From positions 52,191 through 116,190 of the forward strand of contig NZ_QITQ01000011.1 in NCBI RefSeq assembly GCF_003260265.1: a stretch of DNA of 64,000 bases. The letters are read 5' to 3'. The number at the start of each line of letters is the position of its first letter. Positions within the stretch are counted from its first letter, which is position 1. Positions 1 through 8,912 of this stretch are shown one piece after another. The position numbers and the translations under genes were made by a program. Under the pieces are notes generated by a model that was given only the letters and a program-made list of their open reading frames with translations, was not told where the DNA came from and did no database searches. Source of the DNA: Roseovarius amoyensis (lineage in GTDB: Bacteria > Pseudomonadota > Alphaproteobacteria > Rhodobacterales > Rhodobacteraceae).

Positions 1-594
1 CTTGAGACAGGCATCGGGCATCGGGCGGATGCCGCCCTCGCCCTGCACCGGCTCGACCATGATGGCGGCGGTGGTGTCGGTGATCGCCGCCTTCAACGCC
101 GCCTCGTCGCCCCAGGGAACCTGGGTGAAACCGGGCAGCAGCGGGCCAAAGCCGTGGGTCATCTTTTCAGACCCGACGGCGGCGATGGCGGCGCTGGAGC
201 GGCCGTGAAACGCCCCCTCGAAGGTGATGATGTCGACCCGTTCGGGCTGGCCCGCGTCAAAGAAATGCTTGCGCGCCATCTTGACCACCAGTTCGCAGGC
301 CTCGGTGCCCGAGTTGGTAAAGAACACCGTATCGGCAAAGGTCGCCTCGACCAGCCTGTCGGCCAGCTCCTGTTGCTGGGGGATGCGGTAGAGGTTCGAC
401 GTATGCCAAAGCCGCGCCGCCTGATCGCCCAGCGCCTTGACCAATGCCGGATGGGCGTGGCCCAGCGCGTTCACCGCGATGCCCGCGCCCAGGTCGAGAA
501 ATCGGCGCCCGTCCGCCTCGGTCAGCCAGCTTCCTTCGCCCGAGACGAAGGTAAGCGGTGCGCGGTTGTAGGTCGGCAGGACGGAGGGGATCAT
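1..594 (-). CDS. argD: Acetylornithine/ornithine aminotransferase, N-terminal half (runs off the window)
   Basis: PLP-dependent class III aminotransferase of arginine biosynthesis (N-acetylornithine with 2-oxoglutarate). Only 198 N-terminal residues are inside the window. Visible family motifs are [14 protein letters not shown] (about 36-49), the cofactor-phosphate segment NSGTEA (94-99), the FHGR turn near 129-132 and EPVQGEGG (181-188). The catalytic lysine lies beyond base 1. The ATG at 594 opens the [21 protein letters not shown] start typical of ArgD. Other class III enzymes (ornithine or GABA aminotransferase) cannot be fully excluded from half a protein. The 223 bases upstream, to the Nudix gene, show no gene and should contain its promoter. 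Confidence 0.85.
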   Translation of the reverse strand, partial: MIPSVLPTYNRAPLTFVSGEGSWLTEADGRRFLDLGAGIAVNALGHAHPALVKALGDQAARLWHTSNLYRIPQQQELADRLVEATFADTVFFTNSGTEACELVVKMARKHFFDAGQPERVDIITFEGAFHGRSSAAIAAVGSEKMTHGFGPLLPGFTQVPWGDEAALKAAITDTTAAIMVEPVQGEGGIRPMPDACLK

Positions 595-817
595 GGCGTC
601 ATCCTTCGGTTGGAGGCCTTTTGGTGCCCGAGGCGGGCGTTCAAGTCAATTGCGGTGGGAAAGGTTGGCATGCGTCAGGGCACGCCGGGATCGAACGGTG
701 GCGAGGCTCAGCCGCGGCGGCGGCGTCGGAGCAGGGTATTTTCAGCGCGTTCGATCATGGGCGTGTCCTAGCGCGCCGCTTGCCGAATGGGAAGAAAAAA
801 CATGCCCCGCACCCTGC

Positions 818-1258
818 CTAGCGCGGCACCAGCACCTCCAACGGGTCGTAAAGGCAGCCATCGGAGAACGCGACATCAGGCAGGAGGTCGGGCTTGAGCC
901 TGAGGCCCGCCAGTTCGTTTTGCGTGAAAAAGCGGCGGCGATTGACGATCCCTTCGGGGTCGCACCAGCCGTCATCCAACGCCCCGGCGGTGATGCGGCA
1001 GCGAAAGAACAGATCGACCTGGTGATAGTCGCCGCCTGGGTCGTGAAATTCATTCACCAGGCAGGGCGCCCCGACCTCAACGGCAAGGCCGGTTTCCTCA
1101 TGCACCTCGCGGGCAAGGTTTTCGGGCAGCGACAGGTGCGGCACCACCCCGCCGCCCGGCGCGCACCACAGATCGCTTTCATCCCCGGGATAGGCGTTGA
1201 CGAGCAAGAGCCGCCCCCTGTCGACGATCACCGCGCGCACCGCCAAACGTACCGTCAT
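818..1258 (-). CDS. Nudix hydrolase
   Basis: A 146-residue single-domain Nudix protein, expected to hydrolyse nucleoside diphosphates linked to another moiety using Mg2+; the substrate cannot be told. The Nudix box spans residues 36-58: the GG start and the metal-binding core REVHEETGL (50-58) are intact, but the glutamate expected after G-x5 is Leu42. An N-terminal beta strand ([17 protein letters not shown]) precedes it, as in the fold. It sits alone on the minus strand, divergent from the lipase-like gene at 1318; the 59 bases between them must hold both promoters. Confidence 0.85.
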   Translation of the reverse strand: MTVRLAVRAVIVDRGRLLLVNAYPGDESDLWCAPGGGVVPHLSLPENLAREVHEETGLAVEVGAPCLVNEFHDPGGDYHQVDLFFRCRITAGALDDGWCDPEGIVNRRRFFTQNELAGLRLKPDLLPDVAFSDGCLYDPLEVLVPR

Positions 1259-1317
1259 ACCACTCCCCTTTCGACAGGGGGTGTTGTAACCGGCCCGGCG
1301 GCGTTATCTCAAGGAGC

Positions 1318-2040
1318 ATGAAAGCACTTCTTCTCGCCCTTGCCCTATGGCTGTCCACCTCGGCGCTGGCCGACTGCGTGGTGCTGCTGCACGGGCTGGC
1401 GCGCACCGATGCCTCGTTCATCGTGATGGAAGAGGCGCTGCAGGCCAAGGGATACACCACCTATCGTCCCGACTACCCATCAACCGAGCTGCGCATCGCA
1501 ACGCTGGCCGAAGAAACGCTGCCTTACGCCGTCCGGGTTTGCGGCGACGCCCGCATCCATTTCGTCACCCATTCCATGGGCGGCATCCTGCTGCGCTATT
1601 GGCTGGGTGCGAACCGGCCCGCAAAGCTGGGCCGGGTGGTGATGCTGGCGCCGCCCAACCACGGCACCGAACTGGTGGACGAGCTGGGCGGGAACGAGCT
1701 GTTCCAGTGGTTCAACGGCCCCGCCGGTCAGCAACTGGGCACCGGGGCGCGTGACCTGCCGGAACAGTTGCCGCCGGTCGATTTCGAACTGGGCGTGATT
1801 GCCGGCGACAGGACGCTCAACCCCTATTTCTCGACCCTGATCGAGGGGCCGGATGACGGCAAGGTCTCGGTCGCCTCCACCCGTGTCGAGGGCATGGCCG
1901 ATCACATCGTCCTGCCGGTCACCCACACCTTCATGATGAACAACCCGCTTGTCATCGCGCAGGTCGAGACGTTCCTTGCCACCGGCGCCTTTGATCATGA
2001 CCTGGGACTGGGCGACCTGATATTCGGGGATGATGAATGA
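1318..2040 (+). CDS. Secreted alpha/beta hydrolase, lipase-like
   Basis: A 240-residue protein with a clear Sec signal peptide (MK then a Leu/Ala-rich core, cleavage likely after ALA-18). The mature part opens with the VVLLHGLAR oxyanion-hole strand (21-29) and carries the nucleophile elbow THSMGG (84-89, Ser86) and a late VTHTFMM segment that probably supplies the catalytic His. This fits periplasmic lipases or esterases of the alpha/beta hydrolase fold; the substrate is unknown. The Shine-Dalgarno AAGGAG (1311-1316) is only one base from the ATG, unusually close, yet no other in-frame start gives a signal peptide. Its stop overlaps the phnM start (ATGA at 2037-2040), so the two are probably co-translated. 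Confidence 0.8.
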   Translation: MKALLLALALWLSTSALADCVVLLHGLARTDASFIVMEEALQAKGYTTYRPDYPSTELRIATLAEETLPYAVRVCGDARIHFVTHSMGGILLRYWLGANRPAKLGRVVMLAPPNHGTELVDELGGNELFQWFNGPAGQQLGTGARDLPEQLPPVDFELGVIAGDRTLNPYFSTLIEGPDDGKVSVASTRVEGMADHIVLPVTHTFMMNNPLVIAQVETFLATGAFDHDLGLGDLIFGDDE

Positions 2041-3182
2041 GCCTGTCCTTGCGCCTGACCGGCGCCCAGGTTCTGACCTCCGAGGGGCTGGCCGATACCG
2101 ACCTGAACCTGGCCCACGGGCGCATCACCAGCGACCAACAGCGGCGAGAGGTCGATCTGGGCGGCTTTCTGGTGCTGCCTGGTATCGTCGATGCGCATGG
2201 CGACGGGTTTGAAAGGCACCTCGCCCCCCGGCGCGGCGCAATGACCGACCTGGGCGCGGGGCTGATCGCGGCCGAGGCCGAACTGGCCGCGAACGGCATC
2301 ACCACCGCCGTACTGGCGCAGTTCTGCAGCTGGGAAGGCGGCATGCGCGGCCCCGAATTTGCAGAGCGGGTGTTTTCGGCGCTGGATGAGGTGCGCCCGC
2401 GTCTCGACACCGATTTACTGGCGCAGCTGCGGTTCGAAACCGCGATGCTGGACGATTACGCCGCCATGCAGGCGATGGTGGCGCGCTTTTCCATTCCCTA
2501 TGTCGCCTTCAACGACCACCTGCCCCATGCGGCACTGGCGGCGGGCAAGAAACCGCCCCGCCTGACGGGGCAGGCGCTGCGGGCCGGGCGCAGCCCCGAA
2601 CGACACCTTGAAATCATGCAATCGCTGCACGTCCGCACGGGCGAGACCGCGAGTGCCCTGCCCCGCCTTGCCGAGGCGTTGGCCGCGCGCGGGGTGCACA
2701 TGGCCAGCCATGACGACACCACCGCCGACGAGCGGCGCGGATGGCACGCGCTGGGGGTGAACATCGCCGAGTTTCCCGAAACCAGAGAGGCGGCAGAGGC
2801 CGCGCACCGGATGGGCGACGGGGTGATCCTGGGCGCCCCGAACGTGATGCGCGGCGGTTCGCACAACGGCAATGTCAGCGCCCGCGACATGATCGCTGCC
2901 GGGCTGTGCAATGCGCTGGCATCAGATTATCACTATCCCTCACCCCGGCGCGCGGCATGGCTGCTGGCCGGTGAGGGGTTACGCGATCTGGGCGCGGCCT
3001 GGGCGCTGGTGTCATCCGGCCCGGCGCGGCTGCTGGGGCTCGATGATCGCGGAACGCTCGTACCGGGCAAGCGGGCCGACCTGGTGGTGATCGACCGGCA
3101 GAGCGGCGATATCGGCGCGACCCTTGCGGGCGGTCGCATCACCCATCTGCGCGGCAAGGCGGCGGTGCGTTTCCTGCGCTGA
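2037..3182 (+). CDS. phnM: Alpha-D-ribose 1-methylphosphonate 5-triphosphate diphosphatase (orphan PhnM)
   Basis: Amidohydrolase-superfamily enzyme of 381 residues, the usual PhnM length. In the C-P lyase pathway PhnM removes pyrophosphate from ribose-1-methylphosphonate 5-triphosphate. Visible motifs are [11 protein letters not shown] (51-61) with metal-binding His54, AFNDHLPH (157-164), SHDDTT (224-229), EFPET (245-249) and SDYHYPSP (296-303), followed by the small C-terminal beta domain ([11 protein letters not shown]). No other phn gene (phnG to phnL, phnN) occurs in the window. Instead it is translationally coupled to a secreted lipase-like gene, so its role here may differ from canonical phosphonate use. 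Family identity is strong; the physiological substrate is an inference. Confidence 0.85.
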   Translation: MSLSLRLTGAQVLTSEGLADTDLNLAHGRITSDQQRREVDLGGFLVLPGIVDAHGDGFERHLAPRRGAMTDLGAGLIAAEAELAANGITTAVLAQFCSWEGGMRGPEFAERVFSALDEVRPRLDTDLLAQLRFETAMLDDYAAMQAMVARFSIPYVAFNDHLPHAALAAGKKPPRLTGQALRAGRSPERHLEIMQSLHVRTGETASALPRLAEALAARGVHMASHDDTTADERRGWHALGVNIAEFPETREAAEAAHRMGDGVILGAPNVMRGGSHNGNVSARDMIAAGLCNALASDYHYPSPRRAAWLLAGEGLRDLGAAWALVSSGPARLLGLDDRGTLVPGKRADLVVIDRQSGDIGATLAGGRITHLRGKAAVRFLR

Positions 3183-3201
3183 CGCCCTCGGGGCGGATCA
3201 G

Positions 3202-4281
3202 TCAGCCCCCACCCAGCGCGCGCACCCGATTGACATGACCCATCTTGCGGCCCGGCCTTGTCTCAGCCTTGCCGTAGATATGCAGCGCGGCTCCGGGTTC
3301 GCGCGCGATCTGCGGCACCCGGTCGACATCGTCGCCGATCAGGTTTTCCATCACCACGTCGGCATAACGGCTGCCATCGCCCAGCGGCCAGCCGGCCACG
3401 GCGCGGATATGCTGCTCGAACTGGTCGACGGTGCAGGCGGCCTGCGTCCAGTGGCCCGAATTGTGAACCCGCGGCGCAAACTCGTTCACCAGAAGGCCGC
3501 TGCCGGTGACGAACAGCTCGACCCCGATCACACCTACATAGTCGAGCTTGTTCAGGATTTTCCCCGCCAGCAGCGCCGCGTCGGCGCGTTGCGACGCGCT
3601 CAGCCGGGCGGGCACGGTGGTGGTGCGCAGGATGCCGTCGCGGTGAACGTTCTCGCCGGGGTCGAAACAGGCGACGCTGCCGTCCAGCCCGCGCGCGGCG
3701 ATAACCGATACCTCATGCGAGAAATCGACGAACCCTTCCAGGATCGCCGGCTGTCCGCCCATTTCCGCCAGTGCGGCGTCGGCTTCTTCGATTGCACTGA
3801 TGCGCACCTGTCCCTTGCCGTCATAGCCGAAACGGCGGGTCTTGAGGATCGCGGGGCAGCCTATCTCGGTCAGTGCCTCGGCCAGGTCCGCCTCGTCATC
3901 GACGGCGGAGAAGGGCGCTGTACCCAACCCGACATCCTTCAGAAACGCCTTTTCAACCAGCCGATCCTGGCTGATGCGCAGGGCCATCCGGCCGGGGCGC
4001 ACGGGGCAAAACCGTTCCAGCACGTCCAGCGCCTGGGTGGGGATGTTTTCGAACTCGTAGGTGACGACATCGACGGATTCGGCAAAGCGCGCCAGCGCCG
4101 CCTCGTCGTCATAGCCCGCCTGAACATGGGCCTGCGCCACGTGGGCGGCGGGCGCATCCTTGCCTGGCTCATAGATGCAGGTCCGAAACCCCAGCCGCGA
4201 CGCCGCGACCGACAACATGCGGCCCAGCTGGCCACCGCCGAGAATGCCGATGCAGGGCCCGGGCGCCAGCGGTTCAGTCAT
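3202..4281 (-). CDS. purK: 5-(carboxyamino)imidazole ribonucleotide synthase
   Basis: ATP-grasp enzyme of purine synthesis: AIR plus bicarbonate plus ATP gives N5-CAIR. It has 359 residues, starting at the ATG at 4281 ([10 protein letters not shown]), which overlaps the end of purE by 8 bases. Evidence includes [13 protein letters not shown] (11-23), [10 protein letters not shown], the ATP-grasp segment [11 protein letters not shown] and the C-terminal [14 protein letters not shown] signature of PurK. The frame is open upstream of 4281, but that part lies inside purE and is not expected to be translated. Part of a purE-purK operon on the minus strand. Confidence 0.95.
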   Translation of the reverse strand: MTEPLAPGPCIGILGGGQLGRMLSVAASRLGFRTCIYEPGKDAPAAHVAQAHVQAGYDDEAALARFAESVDVVTYEFENIPTQALDVLERFCPVRPGRMALRISQDRLVEKAFLKDVGLGTAPFSAVDDEADLAEALTEIGCPAILKTRRFGYDGKGQVRISAIEEADAALAEMGGQPAILEGFVDFSHEVSVIAARGLDGSVACFDPGENVHRDGILRTTTVPARLSASQRADAALLAGKILNKLDYVGVIGVELFVTGSGLLVNEFAPRVHNSGHWTQAACTVDQFEQHIRAVAGWPLGDGSRYADVVMENLIGDDVDRVPQIAREPGAALHIYGKAETRPGRKMGHVNRVRALGGG

Positions 4282-4762
4282 CAATGGGCTCCTCGGGGAT
4301 CGAATCGGACAGCGCCGCGCGCCATGCGTCCAGCCGCTCGGCCAGCGCCGTGTCGTCATTGGCCAGAATCGCGGCCGCCATCAGCCCGGCATTGACCGCC
4401 CCCGCCTCGCCTATGGCCATGGTCGCCACCGGAAAGCCGCGCGGCATCTGCACGATGGAATACAGGCTGTCGACCCCGGAAAGGGCGCGTGTCTGCACCG
4501 GCACGCCGATGACCGGCACGCGCGTCTTGGACGCCATCATGCCGGGCAGATGGGCCGCCCCGCCGGCACCGGCGATGATCGCCTTCAGCCCGCGCCCGGC
4601 GGCGGCGCGGCCATAGTCCCACAAACGGTCAGGGGTGCGGTGGGCGGAAACGATGCGCGCCTCGTAGCGCACGCCCAATTCGTCCAGCATGTCGGCGGCG
4701 TGTTTCATCGTCGCCCAGTCCGACTGGCTGCCCATGACGATGCCAACCTGAATTCCGGCCAT
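4274..4762 (-). CDS. purE: 5-(carboxyamino)imidazole ribonucleotide mutase
   Basis: Class I PurE, 162 residues, converting N5-CAIR to CAIR in the step after PurK. The ATG at 4762 gives [16 protein letters not shown], the canonical start; motifs GSQSDW (11-16), SAHRTP (39-44, catalytic His41) and [11 protein letters not shown] (65-75) are all present. An upstream in-frame ATG at 4789 would add nine residues without family support. It precedes and overlaps purK. The DUF465 gene upstream on the same strand ends 61 bases before it. Confidence 0.95.
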   Translation of the reverse strand: MAGIQVGIVMGSQSDWATMKHAADMLDELGVRYEARIVSAHRTPDRLWDYGRAAAGRGLKAIIAGAGGAAHLPGMMASKTRVPVIGVPVQTRALSGVDSLYSIVQMPRGFPVATMAIGEAGAVNAGLMAAAILANDDTALAERLDAWRAALSDSIPEEPIDD

Positions 4763-4823
4763 GTCGCGCCCTTTCGCCTGCAACCCCATCGCGGGGAAGG
4801 CGCACTATACGCACTGGCGGCGG

Positions 4824-5048
4824 CTACGCAATAATGTCGGGGTAAAGCCGGTCCTCGATCCAGGCGATACGATCCTTGAGCCGTAATTTCTGCTGCTTGA
4901 GCCGCTTGACGGTCAGCGGGTCCGCGGTGCCGCGTTCCTGCAGGGCGTGAATCGCCTCGTCCAGGTCGCGGTGCTGGCGCCGGAACTCTTCGAGTTCGAC
5001 GCGCAGAACCTCGTCGGATTTCATCGACAGGTCGTTGAACATGTTCAT
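4824..5048 (-). CDS. YdcH / DUF465 family small protein
   Basis: A 74-residue, charged, helical protein (ELEEFRRQHRDLDEAIHAL, then VKRLKQQKLRLKDRIAWIEDRLYP), the two-helix pattern of the DUF465/YdcH family of unknown function. The ATG at 5048 is preceded by an AGGGAG-type ribosome site about ten bases upstream; an in-frame ATG at 5093 would add fifteen non-conserved residues, so the shorter start is preferred. It lies upstream of purE on the same strand and is divergent from the heat-shock gene at 5218. Confidence 0.8.
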   Translation of the reverse strand: MNMFNDLSMKSDEVLRVELEEFRRQHRDLDEAIHALQERGTADPLTVKRLKQQKLRLKDRIAWIEDRLYPDIIA

Positions 5049-5113
5049 TCTGGCCGATTCTCCCTGCCGGTCGGGCGTTCGATAGTAGCCCAAGTACCCG
5101 TTTTGGCAAAGCT

Positions 5114-5142
5114 CTTGCGCGGCGTGCCCCTCGCCCCCATAT
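5114..5142 (+). promoter_or_regulatory. Sigma-32 (RpoH)-type heat-shock promoter
   Basis: A -35 element CTTGCGC (5114-5120) is followed after 14 bases by a -10 element CCCCATAT (5135-5142). The -10 is a perfect match to the RpoH consensus CCCCATNT and the CTTG core of the -35 is intact. It points at the Hsp20 gene 76 bases downstream, which fits the expected heat-shock control. Seen directly; functional assignment is by consensus. Confidence 0.8.
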
Positions 5143-5217
5143 TCGGGTCAGGTCGCATCGCCTGCCAGGGGTGCGGCCTGAAACGGACCGTCGCTTGATC
5201 GAAAAAGGACGCACCGA

Positions 5218-5631
5218 ATGACAAAACTGTCCCTGGGGTCGCACCCCTACATGCTGGGGTTCGAGCAACTCGAACGGTTGCTGGAACGCAGCGCCAAATC
5301 CGGCAACGAGGGCTATCCGCCCTTAAACATCGAACAGACGTGCGAGGGCAGCTATCGCATCACCTTGGCGGTGGCGGGATTTTCCGAATCCGATCTGTCG
5401 ATCACGCTGGAGGACCGGCAACTGGTCATCCGCGGGCGCCAGACAGAGGAAGCCGATAACCGCGTCTTTCTGCATCGCGGCATCGCCGCGCGCCAGTTCC
5501 AGCGCTCCTTCGTGCTGGCCGACGGTGTCGAGGTGGGCGAGGCGACCATGGAAAACGGCCTGCTGCACATCGATCTCAAACGCGCCCAGCCCGAAACGGT
5601 CGTGCAGGCCATCAAGATCAACAAGGGATAG
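5218..5631 (+). CDS. Small heat-shock protein, Hsp20/IbpA type
   Basis: A 137-residue alpha-crystallin-domain chaperone that binds unfolded protein without ATP. The short N-terminal arm has the IbpA-like segment HPYMLGFEQLERLLE; the crystallin domain runs from about residue 34 (YPPLNIEQ) to about 128, including YRITLAVAGF, LVIRGRQ and the conserved NGLLHIDLKR near the end. A sigma-32-type promoter lies upstream and a DUF1150 gene follows after 4 bases, the usual Rhodobacterales arrangement. Confidence 0.92.
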   Translation: MTKLSLGSHPYMLGFEQLERLLERSAKSGNEGYPPLNIEQTCEGSYRITLAVAGFSESDLSITLEDRQLVIRGRQTEEADNRVFLHRGIAARQFQRSFVLADGVEVGEATMENGLLHIDLKRAQPETVVQAIKINKG

Positions 5632-5635
5632 CCAC

Positions 5636-5863
5636 ATGGATACCAAGTATGATTTCGGCACCGAAACCGAGCGGCCCATCGTTTATGTCCGACAGGTCAA
5701 CGCCGATGAACTGCCCGAAGAGCTGCGCCAGCAACTTGGCGGGCTGACCACGCTTTACGCCGTGCACAACGCCGAGGGCGAGCGCCTGGCGCTGGTGCGC
5801 GACCGGTCGCTGGCCTATGTGCTGGCCCGCCAGCACGATCTGGTGCCGGTCGCGGTTCACTAG
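5636..5863 (+). CDS. DUF1150 family protein
   Basis: A 75-residue protein starting at the ATG at 5636, four bases after the Hsp20 stop, so almost certainly in one heat-shock transcript. Sequence features: an IVYVRQVNADELPEELR segment and a C-terminal LYAVHNAEGERLALVRDRSL block, which match my memory of DUF1150, a small alphaproteobacterial family of unknown function usually placed after hsp20. No membrane segment or signal peptide. Confidence 0.85.
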   Translation: MDTKYDFGTETERPIVYVRQVNADELPEELRQQLGGLTTLYAVHNAEGERLALVRDRSLAYVLARQHDLVPVAVH

Positions 5864-5987
5864 GCCCCGCGCGGGGCCTGGCGGCCGTGCCGGATCCTGC
5901 CGGAAACGTCATCCGCGGCACTGGTCAATGCGGCGCGCGCCTGCCATATCTGCGCAGGTCTGACAGCATAGCCAAAGGCCACGCCCC

Positions 5988-6860
5988 ATGACCCGGATCA
6001 TCACATCGCTTGCCGAGGTTTCCGGCCCCTACGACGCCCTGTTCGTCGATCTGTGGGGCTGCGTCCACAACGGCATCACCGCGTTTCCCGAGGCTGTCGA
6101 GGCCCTGCGGACCTATCGCGCCGGCGGCGGCACGGTGGTGCTGGTGACCAACTCGCCCCGCGCCCGCAACCGGGTCGAACGGCAGCTCGACACCTTTGGC
6201 GTGCCGCGCGACTGCTGGGACACCATCGCCACCTCGGGCGACAGCGCGCGCGCGGCGATGTTTCGCGGCGCGGTGGGCAGCAAGATCTATTTCATCGGGC
6301 AGGAAACGGACCTCAAGTTTTTCGAGCCTCTGCAGATCATCGACGACCCGATCGAAATAGAGCGCGTCCCCCTGGCCGAGGCCGAGGGCATCGTCTGCAC
6401 CGGCCCCTTCGACCCGATGGCCGACCTGGACGACAGCCGCCCCGACCTGCTCTATGCCAAGCAGAAGGGGCTGAAACTGCTCTGCGCCAATCCCGATATC
6501 GTCGTCGACCGTGGCGAAACGCGCGAATGGTGCGCCGGGGCGCTGGCGCGGATGTATACCGAGATGGGCGGCGAAAGCCTGTATTTCGGCAAACCGCACC
6601 CCCCCATATATGACCTTGCCTATCGCCGGCTCGATGCGCTGAACCGGGACGTGCCGCGCGGCCGCATTCTGGCCATCGGCGACGGCGCGCAGACCGATAT
6701 CGCCGGCGCCATGGGCGAAGACATTGACAGCCTTTTCATCGCCGGCGGATTGGCGGCCGTGGCGACGCGCACCACCGATCAACCCGACGAAGCGGCGCTA
6801 AAGGCATTTCTGGACGCCGAAAAGGTCACGCCGACCTTTGTCATCGGACGGTTGCGCTAG
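5988..6860 (+). CDS. HAD-superfamily class IIA hydrolase (TIGR01459-like)
   Basis: A 290-residue HAD phosphatase-like protein related to the NagD/PGP subfamily. Motif I reads FVDLWGCVHNG (19-29): the nucleophile Asp21 is present but the second Asp of DxDG is Trp, which I recall as typical of this subfamily. Motif II is VLVTNSPR, Lys motif III is in FGKPHPPIYDLA, and motif IV is GDGAQTDIAGAMGEDI. The substrate is unknown. Single gene on the plus strand between the heat-shock pair and the MaoC gene. Confidence 0.85.
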   Translation: MTRIITSLAEVSGPYDALFVDLWGCVHNGITAFPEAVEALRTYRAGGGTVVLVTNSPRARNRVERQLDTFGVPRDCWDTIATSGDSARAAMFRGAVGSKIYFIGQETDLKFFEPLQIIDDPIEIERVPLAEAEGIVCTGPFDPMADLDDSRPDLLYAKQKGLKLLCANPDIVVDRGETREWCAGALARMYTEMGGESLYFGKPHPPIYDLAYRRLDALNRDVPRGRILAIGDGAQTDIAGAMGEDIDSLFIAGGLAAVATRTTDQPDEAALKAFLDAEKVTPTFVIGRLR

Positions 6861-6871
6861 CAAAAAAACGC

Positions 6872-6899
6872 TTGATTTTCTGCAGTTGCGAAGTAATAA
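6872..6899 (+). promoter_or_regulatory. Candidate sigma-70 promoter for the MaoC gene
   Basis: In a short AT-rich stretch unlike its surroundings, TTGATT (6872-6877) and TAATAA (6894-6899) are spaced by 16 bases, and a strong GGAGG ribosome site lies just before the ATG at 6963. Consensus matches are partial (-10 four of six), so this is a candidate only. Confidence 0.35.
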
Positions 6900-6962
6900 A
6901 GTTACCGAAATCAGCGCCATTTCGTCACTATTGTTTCGGTCTCGATCATCCCGGAGGATCAG

Positions 6963-7406
6963 ATGTTGGACAACATGCCACGCGGAACCATCACCATCGA
7001 GGAAATCGAGATGGGCATGACCCGCAGTCTGCGCAAGGTCGTGACCGACGATGACATCGAGATGTTCGCGCAGGTGTCCACCGACCGCAACCCGGTGCAC
7101 CTGGATGACGACTATGCCCGCGACACGATATTCGAGGGGCGCATCGCGCATGGCATGCTGACCGCCGGGCTGATTTCGGCCGTGATCGGCGAACAGCTGC
7201 CCGGGCATGGTACCGTCTACATGGGCCAGACGCTGAAATTCCTTGCCCCCGTGCGCCCCGGCGACACGGTCGAGACCGAGGTCGAGGTCACCGGCATCGA
7301 CCACGCCAAGCGCCGGGTGACGCTGGATTGCCGCTGCATGGTCAAGGGCCGCAAGGTGCTGGTGGGCGAGGCAACGGTGCTGGCGCCCTCGGGCAAGTTC
7401 GACTGA
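6963..7406 (+). CDS. MaoC-like (R)-specific enoyl-CoA hydratase
   Basis: A 147-residue single hot-dog-fold protein. The hydratase motif STDRNPVHLDDDYA (39-52) contains the catalytic Asp41 and His46 pair with Asn43, followed by IAHGMLTAGLISAVIGEQLPG, the conserved central helix of PhaJ-type (R)-hydratases. It could feed (R)-3-hydroxyacyl-CoA to polyhydroxyalkanoate synthesis or act in a degradation route; neighbours do not decide. The ATG follows a GGAGG site five bases upstream. Confidence 0.88.
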   Translation: MLDNMPRGTITIEEIEMGMTRSLRKVVTDDDIEMFAQVSTDRNPVHLDDDYARDTIFEGRIAHGMLTAGLISAVIGEQLPGHGTVYMGQTLKFLAPVRPGDTVETEVEVTGIDHAKRRVTLDCRCMVKGRKVLVGEATVLAPSGKFD

Positions 7407-7500
7407 GCCCAGGCCACGGGCCCGAATCCGGGCCCCGGTCGCCGCCGCGCGCGTTTCATCCCTGCTTGCACCCGCACGCGCATGGAGCTACCCACCCCGC

Positions 7501-8439
7501 ATGCGAATTATCCGCGATTACACCTATCTCGATCCCGCCGACCGGGGCGCCTCGGTCGCCATCGGCAATTTCGACGGCGTGCACCTGGGCCACCAGGCCG
7601 TGATCGCACAGGCGCACGAGGCCGGTCAGCGCATCGGCGCTCCGCTTGGCGTGCTGACGTTCGAGCCCCATCCCCGCGAATACTTCGCCCCCGATGCCCC
7701 GCCCTTTCGCCTGACCGGGCGCGAGGCACGCGCGCACCGGCTGGAAAAGCTGGGCGTCGAACGCCTGTATGAGCTGAATTTCAACGCAGCCCTGTCGTCG
7801 TTCACCCCCGAGGAGTTTGCGCGCGAGGTGATCAGCGAGGGGCTGGGCCTGCGTCATGTCGTCGTCGGCGCCGATTTCTGTTTCGGCAAAGGGCGCGCGG
7901 GCAATACCGCGGACCTGCAGCGTTTTGGCACGGAAATGGGGTTCGAGGTCAGCATTGCCGAGTTGCTGACAGGCGAAGAGGGCGCCGTATCATCGACCGC
8001 GATCCGCAAGGCGCTGAGCGAAGGCCGCCCGCGCGACGCCGCCCGGATGCTGGGGCACTGGCACCGCATCGACGGGCCGGTGGTGGGCGGCGAACAGCGT
8101 GGGCGCAAGCTGGGCTATCCCACCGCCAACATGTCCATCGCCGGACTGCATCCGCCGCGTTTCGGCGTCTACGCGGTGCTGGTCGAGGTGCTGTCGGGGC
8201 GCTGGCAGGGGCAGTATCACGGCGCCGCCAGCCTTGGCATCCGGCCGATGTTCGATGGCGAGGTTCCCAACCTGGAAACCTACATCTTCGATTTCTCGGG
8301 CGACCTCTACAATGCCGAGCTATCGGTTGGGCTGGTCGAATACATGCGCCCCGAGGCCACGTTCGACAATCTTGAGGCCTTCATTGCCCGGATGGACGCC
8401 GACTGCGCCGAGGCGCGCAAGATTCTCGCCGCGCTATGA
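7501..8439 (+). CDS. ribF: Bifunctional riboflavin kinase / FAD synthetase
   Basis: A 312-residue RibF, the usual bacterial length, making FMN and then FAD from riboflavin. The N-terminal nucleotidyltransferase domain shows IGNFDGVHLGHQ (21-32) and a later ISSTAIRKAL-like segment (SSTAIRKALSEG); the C-terminal flavokinase domain shows GRKLGYPTANM and the NLETYIFDFSGDLY block. Its stop overlaps the ycgN start (ATGA at 8436-8439), forming a three-gene coupled set with ycgN and ltaE. Confidence 0.95.
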   Translation: MRIIRDYTYLDPADRGASVAIGNFDGVHLGHQAVIAQAHEAGQRIGAPLGVLTFEPHPREYFAPDAPPFRLTGREARAHRLEKLGVERLYELNFNAALSSFTPEEFAREVISEGLGLRHVVVGADFCFGKGRAGNTADLQRFGTEMGFEVSIAELLTGEEGAVSSTAIRKALSEGRPRDAARMLGHWHRIDGPVVGGEQRGRKLGYPTANMSIAGLHPPRFGVYAVLVEVLSGRWQGQYHGAASLGIRPMFDGEVPNLETYIFDFSGDLYNAELSVGLVEYMRPEATFDNLEAFIARMDADCAEARKILAAL

Positions 8440-8912
8440 CCGCCGATCCCATCGACCGCGGCGGCCTGCGACCGCGCTATTGGGAAACCACTCCGTTGGA
8501 CCGCATGACCCGCCCGGAATGGGAGGCCCTGTGCGACGGCTGCGGCAAGTGTTGTCTCAACAAGCTCGAAGACGAAGAAACCGGCGAGGTCGTTCTCACC
8601 CGCGTTGCCTGCCGTCTTTTCGACGACACCACCTGCCGCTGCGCTCAGTATGAAATACGCCACCAGTTCGTGCCCGAATGCATCACGCTGAGCCCGGCCA
8701 ATCTGGACCGCAACCTTTACTGGATGCCCGAAACCTGTGCCTACAAGCTGCTCTACCAGGGCAAGCCGCTATACGACTGGCACCCGCTGATCTCGGGCAC
8801 AGCCGAGTCCGTGCATGACGCCGGCGTTTCAATGCGGCAACGCACGGTGCCCGAATTCGAGGTGGCCGAGGACGACTGGGAAGATCACCTGATAGAGGAG
8901 CCGCTGCCATGA
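8436..8912 (+). CDS. YcgN/UPF0260 family cysteine-cluster protein
   Basis: A 158-residue protein rich in cysteines at conserved spacing: C33, C36, C39, C40 (ALCDGCGKCCLNK), C59, C67, C69 and C82. This is the CxxCxxCC pattern of the UPF0260/YkgJ-like family, thought to bind metal or an iron-sulfur cluster; the function is unknown. Translationally coupled by ATGA overlaps on both sides, to ribF upstream and ltaE downstream. Confidence 0.88.
   Translation: MTADPIDRGGLRPRYWETTPLDRMTRPEWEALCDGCGKCCLNKLEDEETGEVVLTRVACRLFDDTTCRCAQYEIRHQFVPECITLSPANLDRNLYWMPETCAYKLLYQGKPLYDWHPLISGTAESVHDAGVSMRQRTVPEFEVAEDDWEDHLIEEPLP

Noticed and set aside
5863..5878. GGCCCCGC/GCGGGGCC palindrome after DUF1150 as a terminator
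   Set aside because: Strong stem but no T-run; overlaps the stop codon. Not called as intrinsic terminator.
7418..7435. GGGCCCG/CGGGCCC hairpin after the MaoC gene
   Set aside because: Stem present but no T-run, so a factor-independent terminator is doubtful.
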